From assembly GCA_004151065.3 (NCBI GenBank), contig NWUY0304552099.1, positions 1 to 56,190 of the forward strand: 56,190 bases of DNA, in the 5' to 3' direction. Position numbers and translations under genes: made by a program. The DNA comes from Larix sibirica (lineage: Eukaryota; Streptophyta; Pinopsida; Pinales; Pinaceae). Of the stretch, positions 25,411-37,276 are shown one piece after another (position 1 is the first letter of the stretch; every line of letters starts with the position of its first letter). The notes under the pieces are model-generated. The model did no database searches. It was not told where the DNA came from and saw only the letters and a list, made by a program, of their open reading frames with translations.

Positions 25411-26191
25411 TTATTCAATCAATGGGAATAAGAGTAATACAGCTAATATAAGTACGATACAGAGATATAGCTTACTCTTTCTATTCATATGGTGGTTATG
25501 ATAGTAACCTCTTACTCATGAAGGTAAAGTAATGGAAATGATAGACCCTTAGAAGCTGATACAGGACATGAGCTTAGTTATGGCTAATACTTATAGAACA
25601 CTGATTCCACATATATAGATAAGCTTCTATAGGTGTTCATAGTAGAGCTTGTTGTCTCCTTATGATACAGCTTATAACTGCAATGGATTCACTCTTAAGT
25701 TGTATACAAGTAAGATAGAGCTGTTACAGGTACGATTACTATTACTATACTATGATTTCCATGAATAAGCACTGGTTACGTGATTGTTACAGTATACTCG
25801 AGCTGTATTTATTAGGTTCTATTTCCATTACTCATATCGATTACATAGTGTTATGTTGTACAAGCTTATTGATTACTATAACTAATAGGCTATGAAAAAC
25901 CAGCTATTTCCGATCTTAATTGGCCTAGCCTAGCCAATTCGACTTGCTCACGACTAAATTGATCGGTTTCGGGTATGGGAACAACTTGAATTGACACCTA
26001 AGATGTTAGATGCTCCCCACTTGTAAATGGTACCCGAACTTTTGCAATTTTTTTCCTAAATTAACGAAAAGAATCCCCCTTTCCCCCAGACGAAATGTAT
26101 CGGTATTATATAAAATGTTGGGCGCACATAGGTGTTCGTCGGTAGAGCCTCCAGAAAACAATGCATCTAGGACACAACACGCATCAGTATA

Positions 26192-26299
26192 AGTGTGCCG
26201 AGGGAAAATAGGGTGTGCCCAGGAAGAAGTGTGCCGAGGGAAAATAGGGTGCTCCCAGGAAGGAGTGTGCCTAGGGAGGGTGCACCCAGAATGCAATGC
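26192..26299 (+). repeat. 36-base tandem repeat (two good copies, decayed tail)
   Basis: Units at 26192-26227 and 26228-26263 differ by a few bases. Each begins AGTGTGCCGAGGGAAAATAG, followed by a GTG.CCCAGGAAG type end. A third, truncated unit begins AGTGTGCCTAGGGAGG at 26264, and further GTGC/CCAGA words trail to about 26440. No coding role is apparent; it lies just upstream of the Ty3/gypsy fossil. Confidence 0.75.
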
Positions 26300-26744
26300 G
26301 CCTGGAACATAGCATGCTCAGGAAGTACGCATCAGCATAAGAGTGCCCGGAATAGCACCCAGAAGATAGAGTGCTTGGGAGTGCACCCAAAACACAATGC
26401 GCATTGATAAATGTGTTCCCAAAAGGCTGAGCAACAGAAAGAGAGACCAAAAGGCAGAAGCCTCTTCAGGAGTGCAGGTGAAGTAGCATGGGGGATGCAC
26501 ATGATGAGAAGGGTAATATAAGGCATTCCTTAGGATGGTCTAGCATAGAATAGTTGCAGTAGGAGGGGCGTTATCTTATTCATACCCTATAGGTAGGCCA
26601 ATAAAAACTCCACACATGGATAGATGCCTTGTTTTTTGGGGTGTAGGAAGTGATAGATTTAGAAAAGGGTCACTTGCAACAAAGGTTGGGATCCATCCCA
26701 AAATAGGAGGATTCCAAGGATAATGGAGTCATCGCAGGGAAATA

Positions 26745-27835
26745 AAATAAAGAAGTGCCTAAGTACATGGGCAATAAAATTTTTGGGTTTCCGTGCAAGA
26801 AAAACCACGCGAAAGAGTGTCCTTTTAGATCAGCAGCCTTGATGGAAGTTCAAGGGAAATCAACTTTGGAAGCAGCATCACAAGTTTTGAGTGCCTTAAC
26901 AGAATATTTGGTAGGCTTACGATAGAAGGTCAAGAAAAAGGTGCAAGGAACGAAGAAGATTGTATGATAATTGGGGTGGGAACTTGCTACACATTTAGTA
27001 GTACACCAAAGAAGGAAATCCAAGATATTTCCAAGTATTCTGGTAAAAACAACCCTAGTGTTGGGTAGAAGCAACATTTGATGGTTCTGCGCAACAACTT
27101 GGTTGAAAGCAAGTGTGGCAGACATGGGCTCATAGTGAGCACCCTTCAGGATGATGGAATTACACTAGGACATTATAAAAAAAACCATGTTTTGGTTGGC
27201 TCACATAGCCTAGGGGAAGTTGCGAAACAAGCTCAATTGCAAAGTCAAGGGTTGAGCAAGTCGTCAAAGAGGTAAGCTAGGAGGAGATGTGAGAAGCAGG
27301 AAAAGGTAGGTAAGGGACCTTTACCAATAGAAAATCGAGTCTTTTGGAAACTAGGCAGTGATGGAATATCGGGTGGGTGCATGAAATACTTGGTAAATAA
27401 GCCAGTGGAAGGTGCATCAGTTGAATCTCTAGCTACTGGTATAGAAGTTCCTGATCACCCTCATCATACCTTTGGGATGGGTGAATAAGGATGTAGAGTT
27501 CAAAGTTACCAAGCAGTATAAGCGTATATTTGCTATTGGTGCAAATTTTATTGATGAAGTAGTTTTTATGCTGTGCCTCTTTATTTATGCGGTGTAGCGT
27601 TTGGTAGTACCTACATGTATATGAGGGATGCCATCTTCATGAGAAGGGCAAACCAGTACCATCTGGTAAAGGATGAAAAAGATTTTATCATCAATGCGCA
27701 TAAGGGGAAGTGTAAGGTATCTCTGGTGAGTGCCCACCAAGTTTATAGATTTATCAGCTCAAGCAAGAAGTATGTATTTTTATTCTTGATACAAAACCAG
27801 AAAGACAACGAGTGATTGGGTGTGAAGGCATCCTT
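26745..27835 (+). pseudogene. Ty3/gypsy retrotransposon gag-protease region, decayed
   Basis: The forward frames show fragments typical of a plant Ty3/gypsy polyprotein upstream of its reverse transcriptase. A PCKKNHAKECPF segment near 26795 resembles a damaged gag zinc knuckle (Cys/His spacing partly kept). Open stretches interrupted by stops follow. At 27573-27815 an 80-codon frame carries YMYMRDAIFMRRANQYHLVK, HKGKCKVSLVSAHQ and SSKKYVFLFL segments. These are characteristic of the linker between protease and RT in a common plant gypsy-like polyprotein. No intact aspartic protease DSG motif is visible. The pieces are collinear with the RT fossil that starts about 60 bases downstream, so both are probably one insertion. 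Stops and frameshifts make it non-functional. Confidence 0.65.
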
Positions 27836-27894
27836 GGAAGGATGGATGAAATAAAAAAAGCGTCAGCTATAAAATATTTTACATGCATACAAAG

Positions 27895-28845
27895 AAGTGT
27901 TCTAGGAGCTTAAAAGTATGCCATCCAAGAGGGAAGTAGAGCACGCCATACAATTACTGCTATATTATCCTTTACCAAACATAGGATTGTAAATACAATC
28001 TATATTAGAGTTAGATGAGGTGAAGACACAATTGTAGGAGTTGTTGAAGCAAAGAGTCATAAGACCAATTACCTCACCATGCGGTTCCCTTTTTCTTTTA
28101 GTACTTAATAAGTACGAGACTTGGAGAATGTGCCTTTACTACAAAGCTCTCAATAAGGTCACTCTTTAGAATTGATACCCCTTGCTTAGGATCGAGAACT
28201 TGTTGGATAAACTGCAACATGTGAGGTACTTCACCAAGCTGGATATAAAGTTTAGATCAAGTAGGAAGACAGCTGGAGAAGCGCCTTCAAGACAAGGTTA
28301 GGTCTGTATAAATTTTAGTAATGGCTCTCAATTTGAGTAATGCACTAGCTACCCTTAATCTATTAATGAATTATGCATTGCATCCATTAATAGATTAATT
28401 TTTCATAGTAGCATTTAGATGACATTTTTTTTTCAGTTATATTTGGGAGGAGCATGTGGTACATTTGAAGCAGGTGTTGGAGACACTGGTAAAGCACTAG
28501 TTGATAGAAAACATAAAGAAAAGTTAGTTTGCCAAGCAGTCACTGGTATACCTTACCTGGGGCATCTGATTGGTGGAAGTGAGTTGAAGATTTATCTTGC
28601 ATAAATAGAGGCCATTTCAAAGTGGCCCACTCCTACCAATATTGCTGAAGTTCTTAATTTTGTGGGAGATGCCCACTATCTAAGAAAGTTCATAGCATCA
28701 TTTCAGTTATGGTAGCACCACTTCATCTTTGCGACAAGTGGTAAGATATTCTAGTGGGTTAAGAGTAAACAAAATATTTTCAGAATTGAAGCATGAAGCA
28801 GAAGATTACTATTTACCAGCACATTCATAGACCTAGGCTTAGTCA
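27895..28845 (+). pseudogene. Ty3/gypsy reverse transcriptase, decayed
   Basis: A forward translation with stops and at least two frame changes follows the standard order of a Ty3/gypsy RT: KREVEHAIQLL, LPNIGL, ELDEVKTQL, VIRPITSPCGS, TWRMCLYYKALNK, YPLLRIENLLDKLQ, FTKLDIK, then SAFKTRLGLYKF, MALNLSNALATLNLLMN, EEHVVHLKQVLETL, a GHLIGG segment, AISKWPTPTNIAEV and LRKFIASF. The catalytic region normally carrying Tyr-x-Asp-Asp is lost: it reads VAFR, a stop, then HFFF. A short deletion removes the segment after LDIK. The element belongs to the RT of plant LTR retrotransposons and acts, when intact, in cDNA synthesis. Here it is a fossil with about ten stops. It continues directly from the gag-protease remnant upstream. 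Confidence 0.85.
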
Positions 28846-30680
28846 TAAGTCACAGCTGTGGGCTCACTTATTGGAATGAGCTCCCGTGGCAAAAGATTTG
28901 AGTTAAGAGAAACAAAAGCTGAAGCGGATCTTCCATATGGCAAAACACTGTTTGTCGTCTCCGAAATAGAAGGGCTCACCAGCATAGTAAGATAAGAGAG
29001 AAAGGGACTAAGACCGCTGTGAAACACAGACATAGTAGAAGTCAACTGGCGAATCCAACTTTGTTGGCAGATGATATGAGGCGGGCGCGGAACCTTCTCT
29101 GGTCGTCTACCCAGGCGCATCGATAGCCAGATCTTAGGTTTAAGAGCCAGCTGCTGACATCACATCGGTGGCGAGAACCACTTTTGGAACCAGACCATTA
29201 ATATGTAAATGATTGTCCAAGTATTTTTCACCGTCCGTCCGTCAGTCACACGCGTGGTTGAATCTATCTCAATGACTGATACTTACTTCCAAGTGAGTGT
29301 CAAATGCATATTTTTAGTCGGCATTCTCCAGAATGTTTCCTTGCCAATTTGACTGGGTTTATATGAACATTTTCCTTATTTCCTTGGGGGGGGCTTTTTT
29401 ATATAAGTAAAAACGAGCAAGCGGTTCCTTCTTGCCCCTTTTAACCAATCGGATCTATTAACTACGCCGCATATAGTTTACTATATATGAACTACACATA
29501 GGAGTAAACCGCTGAAAAGACTGCTAAAGAGACAGATGCTAAGTACTATATCTGCTAAACTTAGATCCAGGGGCTTACCACTTCAGCAGTTGGAGCAACT
29601 TATGCCACGGAAATGTTACAGCGACTTCCTTACTTGCTAAGGAACATCAATTTGGAAACGGTCTAAACGGGCACGAGCAAGAGCTTACTCTGAATCACGA
29701 AAAGAGTAGTCGTGATCCAACCGCCAGAGTAATAGGCTCTTTGATCTTACTAGTCATAGATTAATACCAGAGCACTTAATCATATCTTTAGCCATGCTGA
29801 ATAATCTGGTGTCTTTTACGAGTCACTCTATCCAAGTTTCACGCTTTATATAGTTGTTTCTGTTCTTGATCTTACACTGGGTTAATTCACAAATTACTAG
29901 TCTTGAAGCTGAATTACGTCAAAGCCAATTATCCATAGCCATAATTATGTAAAGGGTCGTATTCACAGGTTCTTGCTCGTGTTCAGCTCGTCGTACTACC
30001 CCAATATTAAACATATGAACTACTAGGTTCTTAATACTAAGCTCATGCACTGAATAACACGTATATAGTATCACATGGGAATGATTACGTGACTTGCTAG
30101 GTAACTCTGATTAGTCTGAATATGCAATCAGAGCGTATCGTTAACCAGGCTCAAGATTTAATGTCATGTAGTATGCATAACTAGAAACTTCTAGCCGATA
30201 TTTATTAGCGTTTGTTCTGAGTCCGAAGTACCTGTTATTACAGCCAAGTAACTAGGGTAATGAGTATGTCCATGCTCTGTATCCGCGCTAGTAAATTGAA
30301 GTGCTATCTAGTATCGTTAAGAGTGATTAAACATTATGCCTTGAACCACAGGTATTTTTATGTTCTGGATTCATTACTTACGTGATAACTACGCATCTGG
30401 ACGAGATACCCGCCAACGGATTCAACGCAGAGAGACGGAGAGCAGGGCATGGATTTGAACCTGCCATTTTAGGGAATGCTTCCTCCCACCTACGGGATAA
30501 AATCCACCCTTACAGCTATGGGATCCAGCTTTCCTACCACACACGCATGCAAGCCAATCCTCCCAGTGGATTTATCGCAGCCACTACACTCACATCCATA
30601 GCCATTGACTGCATGATGCGAGGGACAGCAGATACTCACAGACGGGTAAACAGCTTCTACTACCTATAGTCGTATATTTA
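28846..30680. other. Unassigned; two modest open frames
   Basis: No recognised gene. 28839-29120 is open on both strands: forward it reads VGSLIGMSSRGKRFEL and EADLPYGKTLFVVSEIEG, and in reverse 93 codons with an ATG. It might be a piece of a real coding sequence that I cannot name. 30382-30669 is a 95-codon forward frame with no recognisable domain. 29386-29393 is an eight-G run. The rest appears featureless. Confidence 0.35.
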
Positions 30681-30688
30681 TTACGTAT

Positions 30689-30844
30689 AAAGATCTGCTG
30701 GGGGTAGGTAAGTTCGAGCCAATGTGGCAGGGTCCTTACATTGTGAGGCATGTTTTAAAGAAGGGAGCTTACGAGTTGGTTGACTATGAAGGGACCCCTT
30801 TGGATGAGCCCCACAATAGGCTTCTTTCAAGTTATTATGTATAG
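30689..30844 (+). pseudogene. Ty3/gypsy integrase C-terminal end
   Basis: A 51-codon open segment reads KFEPMWQGPYIVRHVLKKGA, then YELVDYEGTPL and RLLSSYYV, and stops at TAG. This is the usual C-terminal tail of plant Ty3/gypsy integrase (the GPY/F-type module with W.GPYIV...GAYELVD.....L). The catalytic core is missing upstream: the match begins abruptly at about 30689, so this is a 5'-truncated remnant. The original stop position seems to be kept. An RNase H-like frame begins about 120 bases downstream, in keeping with an element that carries an extra RNase H after integrase, or with two adjacent fragments. Confidence 0.75.
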
Positions 30845-30962
30845 GCAATAATGTATCATGATACCCTTGTACATGTTTTATATAAGTTTTCACTTTTTGG
30901 TTTGGTTCAATTTTCTTTTCATTTTTTGGTTCATGCTTATAATGCTTTTTTCTTGATTGAAG

Positions 30963-31454
30963 ATGTCATCGGACTTCCCCGTGTATGTAGGATTCACAGA
31001 CGGTGCCAGTATATGCACCCATAACCTTGTTTCCACAGCGTGGGTTATTTATTCACCCACTGGTCAGTTGTTTCAATCCGGTGGAATCTACATTGGTCCT
31101 ACTACCAACAATGTTGCCGAGTATAGTGTTGTCATCGAACTCCTAGTTGAATCCATCTCGCTTGGTATACGAAATTTGAGTGTTCACCTATATTTGCAAC
31201 TAGCTGTGTCTCAGTTGAATAATTTATATCATGTCCGTGATCCTACACTTCTACAGAAGTTTATATGGGTGATATTTCTAGAGATACATTTTGAATTAAT
31301 TACATATGCTCATGTTGCTAGGATATTTTATAAGTTCACTAATTCATTAGCTAATTATGTCCTAGATTGGCATTTGTCACATTCAAATAATAAAGCATGC
31401 ATGTATATAATAATTCAAATAATTGCAATCTCATCATTTTTCCCTTACAAGTAG
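30963..31454 (+). pseudogene. RNase H-like frame of a plant LTR retrotransposon
   Basis: This is one of the longest open frames in the window. From the ATG at 30963 it gives about 163 codons, of which the first 140 or so match the extra plant-type RNase H of gypsy elements. Segments are FTDGAS, WVIYSPTGQL, GGIYIGPTTNNVAEYSVVIE, LAVSQLNNLYHVRDPTLL and ANYVLDWHLSH. The RNase H fold would degrade the RNA strand of the RNA/DNA hybrid during reverse transcription. The first Asp (TDG) and the Glu (AEYS) are present, but the Asp expected in a VRLDSQL-type segment is Tyr (VHLYLQL), and the last Asp position appears to be Asn. It is therefore probably inactive even though it is open. The final 20 codons past HLSH are read-through. 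It lies between the integrase tail and a tandem repeat and is probably part of the same old insertion. Confidence 0.75.
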
Positions 31455-32227
31455 AACCAAAACCATCTGTATATATATATAAAGTAAAACATAAAATCAC
31501 GTTCAAAATGTGTAATGTAAATACAAAATTTAGCTATACCGCCTATGATGATACAAAATGGGCCTCTATATGCCAACAGGGCTATACTGTAATAAGAGGA
31601 ATACGTCTCGGACTCTGAATCACTGTGTTGGGCATGATAAAAGATGACTACAGTAGCAACTCATTGTAGAAGCTGCTGCCACAATGGTGGCACTCCTACT
31701 ACATGCCTCTATAACTCCTATTCAATCTCTGGTAGTCATGTCACTGGAACACCAAGAGTAAAGCCCTCAATGTTGCGCCGGACCTTCAGGATAACTCTTC
31801 CTACCTCTGCAAGATATGCGCCTCCAACTGGATTGGCTGTTGCGGGCCGGTCCTCCGCTACTGCTCTAGGTCAGCGACGGTTCCTAGGGAACCCGTCTAG
31901 ACGTGAAGGTCCCACATCTACATCATCAGAAAAGGTTAGTTGTTGGCATTACATACAAAAAATTTATATACATCTTATTAAAAATAAATCTTACCAATGG
32001 GGCCTCACTGGGCTCCAGGAGGCAATATTAGGTTTGGATCATGATGGAAGTCTATGCCCGAGTATGGATAGTCCTATATCACAATGAGTTGATCGGCTCA
32101 CCAGTTTCAAAACTTATCGTTAAAGGCATTAACCACCTAGCCACCTCCGAAGGGATGCACAAAGAGGCATCAGTTATGTAAAGAAGAGGTGCACGATGAC
32201 ACGTTTTAATCCCTGAAAATTATTAAA
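31455..32227 (+). other. Downstream of RNase H: 147-codon frame of unknown nature
   Basis: 31644-32087 is open for 147 codons, Ser/Thr/Arg-rich in its first half (TPTTCLYNSYSISGSHVTG), with no domain I recognise. It could be 3' sequence of the same retroelement or a chance frame. The remainder is AT-rich and featureless. Confidence 0.3.
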
Positions 32228-32650
32228 CACATTACCATTCCAAATAACAACCGTGTTTATTAACTTGAAATTGCAAAAGCTGCCAATAGATCACCAAGAG
32301 GCAAAAATATGTAATATATAAATGGAAAGATTTCAGAGAGTACCAAATGGTGGAAGCATATATTATATAAATAAAAGGTGTTTGCTAACTATTTATAATC
32401 AATTATAACAAATCACCTCATGACCACCCCAAATAATCGTGTTTTTCAACTTGATATCGCGAAACCTGCCAACGGATCATCGGGAGGAAAAACCATGAAA
32501 TTAGAAATAATTGAAAGTTTTATATAGTACTAAATGGTGGAAGCATAAATTACGTAGGGCATAATTACCTGATGACAAATTGAAATCCTTTCAAACATAC
32601 CACCTCATGAGCATCCCAAATAATTGTGTTAATGTACTCAAAAAACACCA
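32228..32650 (+). repeat. 188-base tandem repeat, 2.3 copies
   Basis: Anchor word CCAAATAA occurs at 32240, 32429 and 32616 (periods 189 and 187). Anchor TAC.AAATGGTGGAAGCATA occurs at 32341 and 32528. Each unit runs CACCTCATGA, CCAAATAA..GTGTT, AACTTGA.AT.GC, GCCAA..GATCA, GTAC.AAATGGTGGAAGCATA. Copies are diverged but clearly related. The unit length is satellite-like, and its place just after an integrase/RNase H fossil fits the tandem repeats known from untranslated regions of some plant gypsy elements (inference). Confidence 0.75.
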
Positions 32651-35600
32651 CTATAATCTGCTCATATAAACTATTGTATTGAATAAACTCTAAACTGCAG
32701 CTATAACTCCCCAATCACAAGTAGAAGACTACTGCTAGACCCACATCAATAACATCACCTATAGTTATTCCGCTAACCAAAAGAAAAGTATATATAAACT
32801 AAGTCTCATCACCTACAACATGCTTACTGCTCACAATTTTACCACCCATTGGAGGGATTCAGAGCTAAAACCCTTATTTCCCACCAACGCTCCCCGGATC
32901 ATCATAAACACGGCGTCCCAGAGATGGACCATCGTAATGAGAGCAAAACGCCAGCTTCGCCTCGGACGTATAGAGCCCAGCCCTCTTTCTTTGCTAGAGC
33001 TATAAGCTTAACTAACGACGAATCCTTTGTACGTAGTGCCGGGGTGGACCTTTGCGAGTGCAACTTACTTCCAGCATATTTATCCTTATGCCACGATATC
33101 TTTGTTGCCATTTATGCTTATTATGCTCCTTTCCCATTTAGAAATCTCCTATCTATTGGGTAACGACTCTCTCTATAACAACGGAGTATGAGTGAGTCCG
33201 TCTAGACTACTACCTTTACTCCTACCCCTGTACTTGAAACGGGAGGATATGATGGAACCGGAGCGTACTATGGCTCCAAAATATTTGTATCTATAGCCTT
33301 AGCTCCATTCGTAGGTAGTTGCTTTTGAAACTACTATTGGTGGTTCGGGGTAAACTACAAGCGCTTTTGGTTCCGAATCAACGGGTGAAACGATTGTCTC
33401 CTTCTTGCAACAGGTGCTGCTTTCTTCGCCCTTGCCCCTGCGATATATTTATCTTAAAGGGATGTGCATCGTGTATATATGTGAAGGATGCGCGGGTGTG
33501 ATGGCTCTAGCCACCCATGCTCCAGCTAGCGCCTTTGCCCATGTTTATGCTCCCACTCCTACTGCCTTTGCTTCTTTCTTTGCTATCTTTCCCTACAGCG
33601 GATGGCAGCCTTGGAACGGGTTTTGAAATAAGCTCTACCACGGATAATCCATTGACCGGGTGTGTAAGAAAGGAAGGAAATAGGGTGCCTGAAGCCAAGC
33701 AACCAAGGATGCCCCGTGTTGATGACCTAAAACCCATTTATTCGTTTGATCTGGTGCCAGATATATATGAATCTGCAACAGAGGTAGCCCTACCGGCATT
33801 ACCCGCAGTTTAATAAGCAGCTAACCAAGTTGAGTCAGCAGCATCCGTTGCAAAGACATTTCATTATAAAGGTAGGTATTATGGGTGCTTCTATACATTC
33901 CGCAGGTGGCAGAAAAGGAGGGTGAGTCAGTCGATCCTGCCAATTTTGTTGGTCCAGCGGTCCATATGTTGATTCATTTGGTTCTTAAGCAGAGGAAGCA
34001 CCAGTAAAGTAAAGCCATCTAAGCCACCATCTTGCCCAGCTGCATACTTGCCAGACAAAGCTAGCCAGGACCAGTAACTGCAGTAGACTCTTTTGATCCA
34101 GATGCAGTCGTTGATCCAGTCATTGATGAAACAGATGTTTATCCAGTAGCTTATCCAGTTTATTCTTTTGATTCTGTCGATTAAAAAGTTTATTCCGCAG
34201 TAAATTCGGTTGTTGGTTCCGCAACATTCCTTCCCGTCCTAGCATCCCTTCATGCCCTGGCTTCTTTTCGCTTGATTCCATATCCAAATATAAGGGTGGG
34301 CGGATACGTTACTAAAGATCTCCAATGTACCAGATGAAATGGCCGGGGTTGAAGCATCAGAGGCAAATCCATATTTATATAAATATATAGATTGAAACCC
34401 ATAACCACCAGCAACTGGGGCATAAGCAAGGGTTTAAGAACAAATCACGGGGGCAGGGGGCATCCCTTATTCTAGTTCCATATGGAAATCCGTCACCTCG
34501 CCTAGATGAAGCAAAGGAAAGAGCAGGAATAAAGGCATAGGCAGAGGCGGCATTATCCCGCCCTGCGTCCCATCCCTAATAGCGGTCGAGATCCAGAGCC
34601 ATTTTATAGGGATTTAGATGCTGTTGGTCTTTAGGTAAGTAATAAGTGGCTGATGAACTTGATGACCTGGTTAGCCCATACTTTTATAGCTATACTACAG
34701 CGAGAACAGTAAAATCCCTATATCCAGCAGGAACTGGTAATGAAATAAATAGTATCTAAAGACCCCATAGGTAGCCCAAAGGCCCGGACTCCTGGTTGGC
34801 AGGTGGATATCTATTTTAAGGGGGATATTACCTACCTTCTTTATCCTTCCCCGCTCGAAGGGAGAATGCCTAAGCGAGCATGAAAACCTCTCTCCGCAGC
34901 AAGCTTGTGGGTCTCATGGTGAGATAATATAAATAGATATTAGTATAGCCATTATGAATTCAATCGCGTTCATCTTCTCTCGCTTAAATAGAGTCCGTCA
35001 TAAGACGCCTGCTATCCTCCCTCTATATAGAGAACTAACTGCTGTTGCCCGGAACCCATAATGTTCCTATATTAACTAAGGAATATGGCATAAAAGCCTG
35101 GAGCCGCCCACCCAATAAGTACTTAAGAGTTTTTGGGGTTCCAACGACTCTTGCCTGGACCAAACCAACCCAGGGATTCTATTTCAAAAGAGTTCCATAC
35201 TTGCCTTCTTACTAAGCTCGACTACTAGCTGTTAGCCATCTTAAGCTATTTAGTCTTAAGCCTTATGAACTAGCATTGTACCTTCCGGTTGTTCATGCAC
35301 TTTTGACTGCCGGTACTAGCAGCCTAGCAGCCTTAGTAAGCTCCATGCACTATTGCCTTAAGCCTGCAAGGTTGAATGTAAAAAGGTTGAAGGTTGAAGG
35401 CTTTCTCTGCTGTTTAGAGGTCCCAGGTGGCCAAGGAACTATGCAACGGCGTGGCAAAGGAAGGATAAAAGACACCTGGCGGAAATAACGACTGGTTCAT
35501 AAAGAGAACACAGAGAAGACTAACGGCTGCAATGACTGTAGAGTTTTTAATAACCATTCCCGCCTATGGGCGCACTCCATCTATATATTGTAAAGGCTTC

Positions 35601-36100
35601 GGCCGATAGAAGGTTGATAACTAGTCATGGGTTACTGTTAGGTTGTTAACTATGCTGTTAGAGTTGATAGTTGATCGCTGACTGTTGATCATTGTTAGAT
35701 TGTTGATTGTGCTGTTGTGGTTAGTAGCTGATAGGTCATATATACTGAGTCTGTGGAATGCCTGTAGCGTTAGGAGCTGAGATGTACCCCTGTTGTGACC
35801 TTAATATTTTGGGGCTGATGTAATGATGGTTTTTATCTGGTTATAATTTAGTAGAATGGAGCCCCCTATGAAAATTTATTAAGCATTGATAAGCAATAAT
35901 GAAGAATTCCGCATTCACCGCTTCAATTTATTTAGTGAAATAAAATGACTTGCTACATGTATGGTGATTATGTTGTTTGCTATTGCTATGCATCTAATCT
36001 TTATGCTCATGGTCTATGGGTTTATTAACCTGTTGCGGCTCTAGTGTTGGTTATGGAATGATATGTGTGGTAATGTAGGCTGCTTCAGTGGGATTAAGAA
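32651..36100. other. Non-coding with peptide-like low-complexity tracts
   Basis: No recognised gene. The forward frame at 33500-33600 reads MALATHAPASAFAHVYAPTP and continues Ala/Phe-rich. The forward frame at 34090-34250 reads DSFDPDAVVDPVIDETDVYP, then SAVNSVVGSATFLPVLASLH. The minus frame at about 34590-34460 reads DNAASAYAFIPALSFASS. All are short, lack starts and belong to the low-complexity family. An imperfect 57-base direct repeat lies at 35636-35750. Frames at 32820-33163 and 35276-35488 have no recognisable domain. Confidence 0.4.
35636..35750 (+). repeat. 57-base imperfect tandem repeat
   Basis: TGTTAG.TTGTT.A.T.TGCTGTT begins at 35636 and again at 35693, with a GATAGTTGAT/TAGTAGCTGAT continuation. 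Two diverged copies, simple local duplication. Confidence 0.6.
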
Positions 36101-37276
36101 TATTGCGTTCTATATAGTAGTTGCTGTAGCGATGTTGGATCCGTTGCAACCGTCATACTCATGAGCCCTGCGCAACCTTACTTGTCTCGGCAGCGCTTTG
36201 GGTGAGACCTTCCCCTTCATGGGGATGAAAAATGCCAGCGCAACTATACTACACCGGACCTTTGTTGGACACCTAAGTGGACCCTGGTCTCCAAATGGAG
36301 GCAACAAATGGCTCTATTGCTGGGACTCTATCGCGAGGGAGGAACCTTTATAGGATGATAGGGATATTCTAAAGATCGTAGATTGAGGATTGGTTTCAAA
36401 GTAGGTTTAAGGGTTTCATTGCTTCTGGATCTATAAATGGAGAAGAAAGATCTGGGTATGGATCTCATAAACGGAACCTGGATCTCGCTCACGGTCATAA
36501 GAAACTGGACCAAGAACATATCTTATATGTTGTTACTGGTGGTGCCACTTAAATTACTGTAAGGGATGCTGGTCAAGGTGGTGCTGTTGGAACTATATTT
36601 TATAAAGCTGCTACTGGGACAGGAAGAGATGCTAGGTAAAATGCCGGTGGTGGTGAAACGGTAGCTTCTGGATCTCGTGCTGGATAAGCTGCTGTTATAG
36701 GTGCCTTTGTCCCTTCCCATTGCTTCCTAAAAATAGGAATTAGGCAATCCCGCACAAGAGGAATTGAGCAACGAATAATTAAGCAACGAGGATGAGGAAC
36801 CGAATTATCAACCAAAGGGAGAGGAATTCAGTTGCAATTGGAGAAGTGGAAACGGACCTAATGGTCAATTGGTCGAGTGCTTGCTGCTTGCTTGAAAGTT
36901 GAATTTGTTCAATAGTCTAGCCATATCGATGTGGTCTTCCTGAGAGAATAATAGCTTACCGATTTAATTGAGAGAGTAATAAACACAACACCACCATGTT
37001 ACTTCATCTGCTTACGTATTAGCTTGTCTGAATAGAGAGGTTATCATTTTTCCATAATGAACACTTCTTATCTATAATCTGTGTTTACCTATAAGCTTCA
37101 TGTAAGCTGTTAGTACTACTAATTCCATTGATTATGTGACATTTGAAAGCTTATCACTATTAGATGATGAAGTAAGACATACGTGCATTTTATCCATTAT
37201 TGACGAATTATGAGTACTTAGATTATTATCCAAGCACAGAACTCATAAGAAACCAAAGAACCAACAAGAACCATCA
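36101..37276. other. Non-coding with Gly/Ala/Thr-rich tract
   Basis: A forward frame at about 36510-36700 reads VVTGGAT, ITVRDAGQGGAVGTIFYKAA, TGTGRDAR and NAGGGETVASGSRAG with a few stops. This is another member of the peptide-like low-complexity family. No start codon, no known domain. ACCAAAGGGAGAGGAA at 36811-36826 resembles the right half of the CCTT/AAGG short element and recurs at 47417-47432. The rest is featureless. Confidence 0.4.

Noticed and set aside
30440-30490. GGCAGGTTCAAATCCATGCC (minus) resembling a tRNA T-arm
   Set aside because: Stem pairing fails at the required positions and no D-arm or anticodon arm is found at the expected distance.
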